Source of the DNA: UBA6183 sp034676125
Lineage (GTDB): Bacteria > Bacteroidota > Bacteroidia > UKL13-3
Length of the DNA stretch: 9,146 nt
NCBI GenBank assembly: GCA_034676125.1
Contig: JAUCCO010000136.1
Location: 1-9,146, forward strand
Reading direction: 5' to 3'
A program made the position numbers and the translations under genes. The notes beneath the pieces were generated by a model that saw only the letters and a program-made list of their open reading frames with translations, was not told where the DNA came from and ran no database searches. Each line of letters starts with the position of its first letter. Positions within the stretch are counted from its first letter, which is position 1. Below are positions 6,364 through 9,146 of this stretch, piece after piece.

Positions 6364-6894
6364 ATGAAAAACTTAGCACTTATTATTGGCTTATTGTTTG
6401 CAATAACTGCAAAAGCACAACAGCCGCAAACTGATACTTTAAGAAAGGTGGAGTTGCCTCAGTTTATAGTTGAAGCGCAAGGAAATGCTGAATACGAAAA
6501 ACGTTACCAGAAATTGGTGCGTGATGTAAAAAAGGTTTTACCTTATGCTAAAGTTGCTGGATTTAGGTTTCAATTAATGGAGCAAAACTTACAGCTTTTA
6601 CCAAGTGATAAAGCTAGAAAAGTATATTTAAAACGTACCGAAGAAGCCATTAAAGATCAGTTTATGGACGACTTGGTGAGCTTAACAGTAACACAAGGTA
6701 AATTACTAATTAAGCTTATACATAGAGAAACCGGAAAAGACACTTATACCCTACTTAAAACTTATCGTGGCACCTTTACTGCATTATATTGGCAAGGTTT
6801 GGCGAAGGTGTTTACAGCCGACTTAAAAAACGAATACAACCCGGTAGAAGATTGGCAGATTGAAAAAATTATTAAAGACTTGGGTATTGAATAA
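6364..6894 (+). CDS. Exported DUF4294 family protein
   Basis: This 176-residue protein has a signal peptide MKNLALIIGLLFAITAKA, cleaved probably before Gln19. The mature part matches the DUF4294 family known from Bacteroidota: VKKVLPYAKVAGFRFQLMEQNLQLLP in the middle, then YLKRTEEAIKDQF, LTVTQGKLLIKLIHRETGKDTY, and ALYWQGLAKVF near the end. No enzymatic residues are recognisable and the family has no function known to me. The mature protein is rich in charged helices and probably periplasmic. It lies 38 bp after the OmpA-like gene, in the same direction and probably the same operon, although no promoter of its own can be excluded. Its stop is only 5 bp from the stop of the convergent GNAT gene. 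Confidence 0.8.
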   Translation: MKNLALIIGLLFAITAKAQQPQTDTLRKVELPQFIVEAQGNAEYEKRYQKLVRDVKKVLPYAKVAGFRFQLMEQNLQLLPSDKARKVYLKRTEEAIKDQFMDDLVSLTVTQGKLLIKLIHRETGKDTYTLLKTYRGTFTALYWQGLAKVFTADLKNEYNPVEDWQIEKIIKDLGIE

Positions 6895-6899
6895 ATTGG

Positions 6900-7442
6900 C
6901 TATTCAGTTTCTCGTTTTAGCCAATCTTGTTTGGCAATTTTATACACAAAATTTAACACGGGTTGTTCTCCAAAATAAGTAACTTCTTGTTCGGCAATTT
7001 TAGTGGAATTAAGTTTTACAATTGAAGTTTGCGAACGGATATTATTAGCACCAATGTGAAAGTAAACCGTATCTACAAACTGAAAAACAAAGTCTAACAT
7101 CAACGTTTTTACCGATAAGTTAAATCCTTTGCCCCAATATTGTTTGCTATAAAAAGTATACCCAATTAAAATATTATTATCGGCTGCATTGTAATCGTAA
7201 AAGCGGGTACTGCCAATGGTGTTTCCAGTAGCTTTCTCTACAACCTTAAATGCACCATTACTTTTTATAGCGCCTTCAAAAAAAGTAGCAAACACTTCTT
7301 TTTTCCAACGGTTTTTATTGGGGTGCTGCTCCCAAATTTCGGGGTTTGATGCGGCTTGATGCAACTCTTCAAAATCTGTTTCATGCAATGGCTGCAAAAT
7401 CACCAATTCGTTTTCAAGTATGGGTTGAATATTTATGTTCAT
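6900..7442 (-). CDS. GNAT-family N-acetyltransferase (RimJ/RimL type)
   Basis: This 180-residue soluble protein has the Acetyltransf_3 layout. It opens with LENELVILQPLHETDFEELHQAAS (9-32), has TGNTIGSTRFYDY (72-84) as the central strands, IGYTFYSKQYWGKGFN (93-108) with the acetyl-CoA pyrophosphate loop W103-G-K-G-F-N, and NNIRSQTSIVKL (133-144), the usual N-x-x-S motif of RimJ/RimL-type enzymes. The LGF that normally follows this motif is LNS here, a mild departure. Relatives acetylate protein N-termini, antibiotics, polyamines or other amines, so the substrate cannot be named. It is monocistronic or the last gene after fic (68-bp gap). No strong TAnnTTTG box precedes it; TATAGTTG, one mismatch, is the best candidate in that gap. 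Confidence 0.85.
   Translation of the reverse strand: MNINIQPILENELVILQPLHETDFEELHQAASNPEIWEQHPNKNRWKKEVFATFFEGAIKSNGAFKVVEKATGNTIGSTRFYDYNAADNNILIGYTFYSKQYWGKGFNLSVKTLMLDFVFQFVDTVYFHIGANNIRSQTSIVKLNSTKIAEQEVTYFGEQPVLNFVYKIAKQDWLKRETE
6920..6940 (+). terminator. Possible weak terminator for the DUF4294 transcript inside the opposing GNAT gene
   Basis: GCCAA (6920-6924) pairs with TTGGC (6931-6935) around a six-base loop, followed by AATTTTA, on the plus strand. It lies 26 bp after the DUF4294 stop and within the last codons of the minus-strand GNAT gene. The stem is short and the T-tract is imperfect, so this is only a candidate for ending the lgt-ompA-DUF4294 transcript. Confidence 0.3.
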
Positions 7443-7510
7443 TTAAAAGCACGTTTGATTTGTTTAACATTTATAAAAACCAACTATATCTTGTATAATT
7501 TATTAAAAGT

Positions 7511-8302
7511 TTATTCGGCAAGTTTCTTGCGTTTTATACCTATTTTATCTATACTTTTATAAAGCTCAGTTGCATTAAAAATTAAATTATCTAACTCTTG
7601 CTCAAAAAACAATGCCGTATGTTCACTCCATTCCCTAGGTGATTTTTCTAATGCACTAAAACTATTTGCTAATGCATCAATATATACCTTTTTAGTATTG
7701 GTTTCGGTTATATAAGTAGGCGGATAAAGGTTGTACATCAACATCCAATTTTTAGCAAGCCTAGTTACTCGTCCATTGCCATCAACAAATGGATGAATTC
7801 TAATTAATTCGTGGTGAAAATAAATAGCTCGAATAATTGGATTTTGGATGTTTTGCATTTGATAAAACAAATTATTAACCAACATCGGTACTTCTTTAGG
7901 CTCTGGACATAAGTGACCACCAATTTGCACTAAAGTAGTCCGAAAATTATTTGGGTGCAACGCATTTGCTTCGGGTGATGTTAACCTAAGTAATTGGAAA
8001 AGTTGAACAACTGAATCAAAATTGGTTTGATCTATAATTTCATCTATTGCAAATGCAAGTCCTTCTTTAAAGTTGGCCAAATACTCGCGCGCCTCAAACT
8101 CACTTTGCGACTCCATCTGCGCATTTTTTAAACTTAATAATTCTTTTAAGTTGTGCGCTCCTTCAACGTATGAGTCTAATAAATCACCATCGGTATGATA
8201 CCTGCTGTAAATAACTAGCCTATAAATTGAATTAACAATATGGTCTATTGTATTAATTTTACTTTGGCTTATTTTAATTAAATGTATCGGTAATAGTTCC
8301 AT
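7511..8302 (-). CDS. Standalone Fic-domain protein (probable AMP transferase/hydrolase, N-terminal inhibitory motif)
   Basis: This 263-residue protein has the complete Fic catalytic motif HPFVDGNGRVTR at residues 170-181. His170 is the catalytic base, Asp174 the metal ligand, and Asn176, Gly177, Arg178 and Arg181 bind phosphate. FRTTLVQIGG (120-129) is the target-docking flap that precedes the motif in this family. LLDSYVEGAHN (41-51) fits the inhibitory helix of class II Fic proteins (S/T-x-x-x-E-G/N), with Glu47 as the residue that would block ATP, although the residue four before it is Asp rather than Ser/Thr. Fic proteins of this kind transfer AMP to, or remove it from, hydroxyl side chains of target proteins; the target is unknown. 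There is no fused winged-helix domain and no antitoxin gene beside it, which fits self-inhibition. A perfect palindrome lies 16 bp upstream of the start. Confidence 0.9.
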   Translation of the reverse strand: MELLPIHLIKISQSKINTIDHIVNSIYRLVIYSRYHTDGDLLDSYVEGAHNLKELLSLKNAQMESQSEFEAREYLANFKEGLAFAIDEIIDQTNFDSVVQLFQLLRLTSPEANALHPNNFRTTLVQIGGHLCPEPKEVPMLVNNLFYQMQNIQNPIIRAIYFHHELIRIHPFVDGNGRVTRLAKNWMLMYNLYPPTYITETNTKKVYIDALANSFSALEKSPREWSEHTALFFEQELDNLIFNATELYKSIDKIGIKRKKLAE

Positions 8303-8317
8303 TTTTAGTTAAATTAA

Positions 8318-8336
8318 CATACAAATTATTTGTATG
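8318..8336. promoter_or_regulatory. Perfect 19-bp palindrome upstream of the fic gene
   Basis: CATACAAAT (8318-8326) and ATTTGTATG (8328-8336) are exact reverse complements around a single central T. The site sits 16 bp before the fic ATG on the minus strand, within the expected 5' untranslated or promoter area. The symmetry and short centre suit a dimeric repressor site better than an RNA hairpin, since a one-base loop cannot form. No regulator gene is next to it, so the binding protein is unknown. Confidence 0.45.
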
Positions 8337-8362
8337 ATGCAGCATAAATTGTATCCCAAAAC

Positions 8363-8380
8363 AACTATTTAAAGATAGTT
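8363..8380 (-). other. Weak hairpin between the zinc-finger gene and fic
   Basis: AACTAT (8363-8368) pairs with ATAGTT (8375-8380) around a six-base loop. Read on the minus strand it is followed by GTTTTGG, a poor T-tract, 90 bp after the zinc-finger gene's stop. It is a doubtful terminator. The remainder of 8303-8469 holds no gene; a 24-codon minus-strand frame running into fic is not credible. Confidence 0.2.
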
Positions 8381-8469
8381 TATTGTTTAAGGATTAGTCA
8401 TAATAAATTAGCCCAACTTATTTAAAAATTGTAGCTTATAATTTAGCACCATTGGTTATTAAACAAACC

Positions 8470-8799
8470 CTATTTAGCACAGTTTACACATAGTAAACTT
8501 TCTGGTCTGGCAATAATTCGGCCTAATGCAATTGGCTTTTTACACCTTACGCATTGCCCAAACTTTTCGGTACCTACTTGGGTCAATACTTTATTTAAAC
8601 CTAAAAGTTTAACTTTAGCATTATTTAGCGGTGTGGCCAATACTGTTTTATTGTTAATTGCATTCATTCTACTTACTCGGCCAATTGCATCTTTAGAAGT
8701 AACAGGTCTAGCCATTTCGCTATACTTTTTAATTGCTCTTTCAGTTTTTGCAATTTCTTTAGTTAACATTTCTTTTATTTCTTCATCCGTCTTTTTCAT
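8470..8799 (-). CDS. Small TraR/DksA-type C4 zinc-finger protein
   Basis: This is a 109-residue protein with an N-terminal helical part (residues 1-75) and a C-terminal C4 zinc finger: Cys83, Cys86, Cys104 and Cys107, with FGQC-VRC...I-x-x-x-R...RPESLLC-VNC, the TraR/DksA pattern. The middle segment DAIGRVSRMNAI (37-48) is typical of the short DksA-like subgroup, although many relatives have Asp or Glu where Asn46 stands. DksA proteins enter the secondary channel of RNA polymerase and alter promoter choice, often with ppGpp. Whether this small relative does so is not established, and the coiled-coil tip acidic pair of E. coli DksA cannot be assigned with certainty. It has its own well-matched promoter at 8843-8871 and stands 168 bp before fic. 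It could also bind other partners. Confidence 0.85.
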   Translation of the reverse strand: MKKTDEEIKEMLTKEIAKTERAIKKYSEMARPVTSKDAIGRVSRMNAINNKTVLATPLNNAKVKLLGLNKVLTQVGTEKFGQCVRCKKPIALGRIIARPESLLCVNCAK

Positions 8800-8842
8800 A
8801 ATACTATTTTTATTGATTAAAGTAAATGTACACTATGTGATG

Positions 8843-8871
8843 CAAATTTATACGATAATTTTTAACCCAAA
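8843..8871 (-). promoter_or_regulatory. Bacteroidota-type promoter of the zinc-finger gene
   Basis: On the minus strand TTTG (8871-8868) is followed after 17 bp by TAAATTTG (8850-8843), an exact match to the TAnnTTTG -7 box with its -33 TTTG partner. The -7 box ends 43 bp before the ATG at 8799, giving a leader of roughly 35 bases. The -33 element lies inside a TTAACCCAAATTA repeat copy, which could place the promoter under the control of whatever recognises that repeat. Confidence 0.65.
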
Positions 8872-8898
8872 TTACGCATTGGAAATGCATAATCAATA
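8862..8898. repeat. Repeat copy 1 (TTAACCCAAATTA ... TAATCAATA), interrupted by a small hairpin
   Basis: TTAACCCAAATTA lies at 8862-8874 and TAATCAATA at 8890-8898. Copy 3 at 9005-9025, read on the minus strand, has the same two parts fused with no gap. Here they are separated by 15 bases (8875-8889) containing GCATT-GGA-AATGC, a perfect five-pair hairpin. This copy overlaps the -33 element of the zinc-finger promoter. Confidence 0.6.
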
Positions 8899-8943
8899 AA
8901 GAAGCTATAAATCAGTTGTATGCAAAACTGCTAACATTTTCTT

Positions 8944-8959
8944 TGCCGAGGCTTCGGCA
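8944..8959. repeat. GC-rich hairpin
   Basis: TGCCGA (8944-8949) pairs with TCGGCA (8954-8959) around a GGCT loop. It is the most GC-rich short stretch in an otherwise AT-rich end region. No T-tract follows on either strand, so it is unlikely to be a terminator. Confidence 0.5.
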
Positions 8960-8964
8960 CGGGA

Positions 8965-9025
8965 TTAACCCAACTAAATCAAGTAGTTCAATTTTTCAAA
9001 TCTTCTATTGATTAATTTGGGTTAA
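8965..9025. repeat. Repeat copies 2 and 3 as an inverted pair (long hairpin)
   Basis: TTAACCCAA-CTAAATCAAGTAG (8965-8986) and the reverse complement of 9005-9025 (TTAACCCAAATTAATCAATAG) agree except for one mismatch and two one-base gaps, so they can form a stem of about 20 pairs with an 18-base loop (8987-9004). Together with copy 1 this gives three copies of the same motif within about 165 bp upstream of the zinc-finger gene. No coding frame spans the region. Confidence 0.65.
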
Positions 9026-9058
9026 ACCAATACAATAATTACAATTGGCATTAGAAAC

Positions 9059-9096
9059 AAAAAAATGCCGTTAACAATAAAGCTAACAGCATTTTT
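9059..9096 (-). terminator. Bidirectional intrinsic terminator, probably for a minus-strand gene to the right
   Basis: AAAAATGCcGTTA (9061-9073) pairs with TAACaGCATTTTT (9084-9096) with a single mismatch and a ten-base loop. Read on the minus strand the stem ends in a run of seven T (complement of 9059-9065), which suits an intrinsic terminator for a gene reading leftwards out of the unseen right flank. On the plus strand there are five T. The other bases of 8800-9146 show no gene: the only frames are overlaps of neighbouring genes or short AT-rich frames without recognisable products. Confidence 0.6.
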
Positions 9097-9146
9097 GAAT
9101 ACACTTTTTTTAAAGCCAAATACAGTTGCAACAATTTGATATACAA

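Noticed and set aside
7443..8469. Fic toxin-antitoxin operon
   Set aside because: No small antitoxin gene is found in the gaps on either side (68 and 167 bp), and the Fic protein carries its own inhibitory-type motif.
8633..8899. Plus-strand 88-codon hydrophobic reading frame over the zinc-finger gene
   Set aside because: It is antisense to a clearly recognisable TraR/DksA-type gene, and its hydrophobicity follows from the complementary codons. No homologue is apparent.
8968..9027. An integron attC-like site: ACCCAAC (RYYYAAC) at 8968-8974 and GTTAAAC (GTTRRRY) at 9021-9027 at the ends of a palindrome
   Set aside because: In a real attC the two boxes pair with each other. Here the palindrome pairs them out of register, there is no inner L box pair, and no integrase or cassette gene is near. 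The match to loose consensus is most likely chance.
9034..9048. 15-base sequence AATAATTACAATTGG that is the exact reverse complement of 1491-1505
   Set aside because: In AT-rich DNA a 15-base match within about 9 kb is expected roughly once by chance, and the surrounding bases do not continue the match.

Overview
The window is AT-rich chromosomal DNA from a member of the Bacteroidota. This rests on four observations: the DUF4294-type protein, which is known essentially only from this phylum; the Bacteroidota style of the GT39 glycosyltransferase and the long Lgt; the near absence of Shine-Dalgarno sequences; and one clear TTTG-N17-TAnnTTTG promoter. I cannot resolve the order or genus. Most of the window is ordinary housekeeping and envelope gene content, and I see no phage, integron, CRISPR or defence island.

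Left part (1-1733): the C-terminal part of a GT39 membrane glycosyltransferase enters from the left edge and is followed 2 bp later by an SMR-family exporter of the SugE/Gdx type. A 301-bp gap then holds two adjacent long hairpins set among short CACAGAGG and GCGCAAGG repeats. It is the most repeat-like stretch in the window.

Middle (1734-6894): a minus-strand pair, a YghO/GNAT-like acyltransferase homologue followed by the tRNA t6A ATPase gene tsaE, is divergent from a plus-strand series. That series is a peroxiredoxin/thioredoxin-like protein whose usual cysteines are missing, then a hairpin terminator, lgt (lipoprotein diacylglyceryl transferase), an exported OmpA-C-terminal-domain protein overlapping lgt by 26 bp, and an exported DUF4294 protein. 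The lgt-ompA-DUF4294 group is consistent with an envelope-biogenesis operon.

Right part (6900-9146): three minus-strand genes, a RimJ/RimL-type GNAT acetyltransferase, a standalone Fic-domain protein with an intact catalytic motif and an N-terminal inhibitory-type motif, and a small TraR/DksA-type C4 zinc-finger protein. Upstream of the last lies a 347-bp gene-free end region. It holds the zinc-finger gene's promoter, three copies of a TTAACCCAA-type repeat (one covering the promoter's -33 element), a GC-rich hairpin, and a bidirectional terminator that probably belongs to a minus-strand gene beyond the right edge.

Points most worth a second look are the cysteine-less redoxin, the OmpA-like protein lacking the usual peptidoglycan-contacting arginine, the repeat family over the zinc-finger promoter, and the 1433-1733 hairpin island. 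None amounts to proof of a new system.
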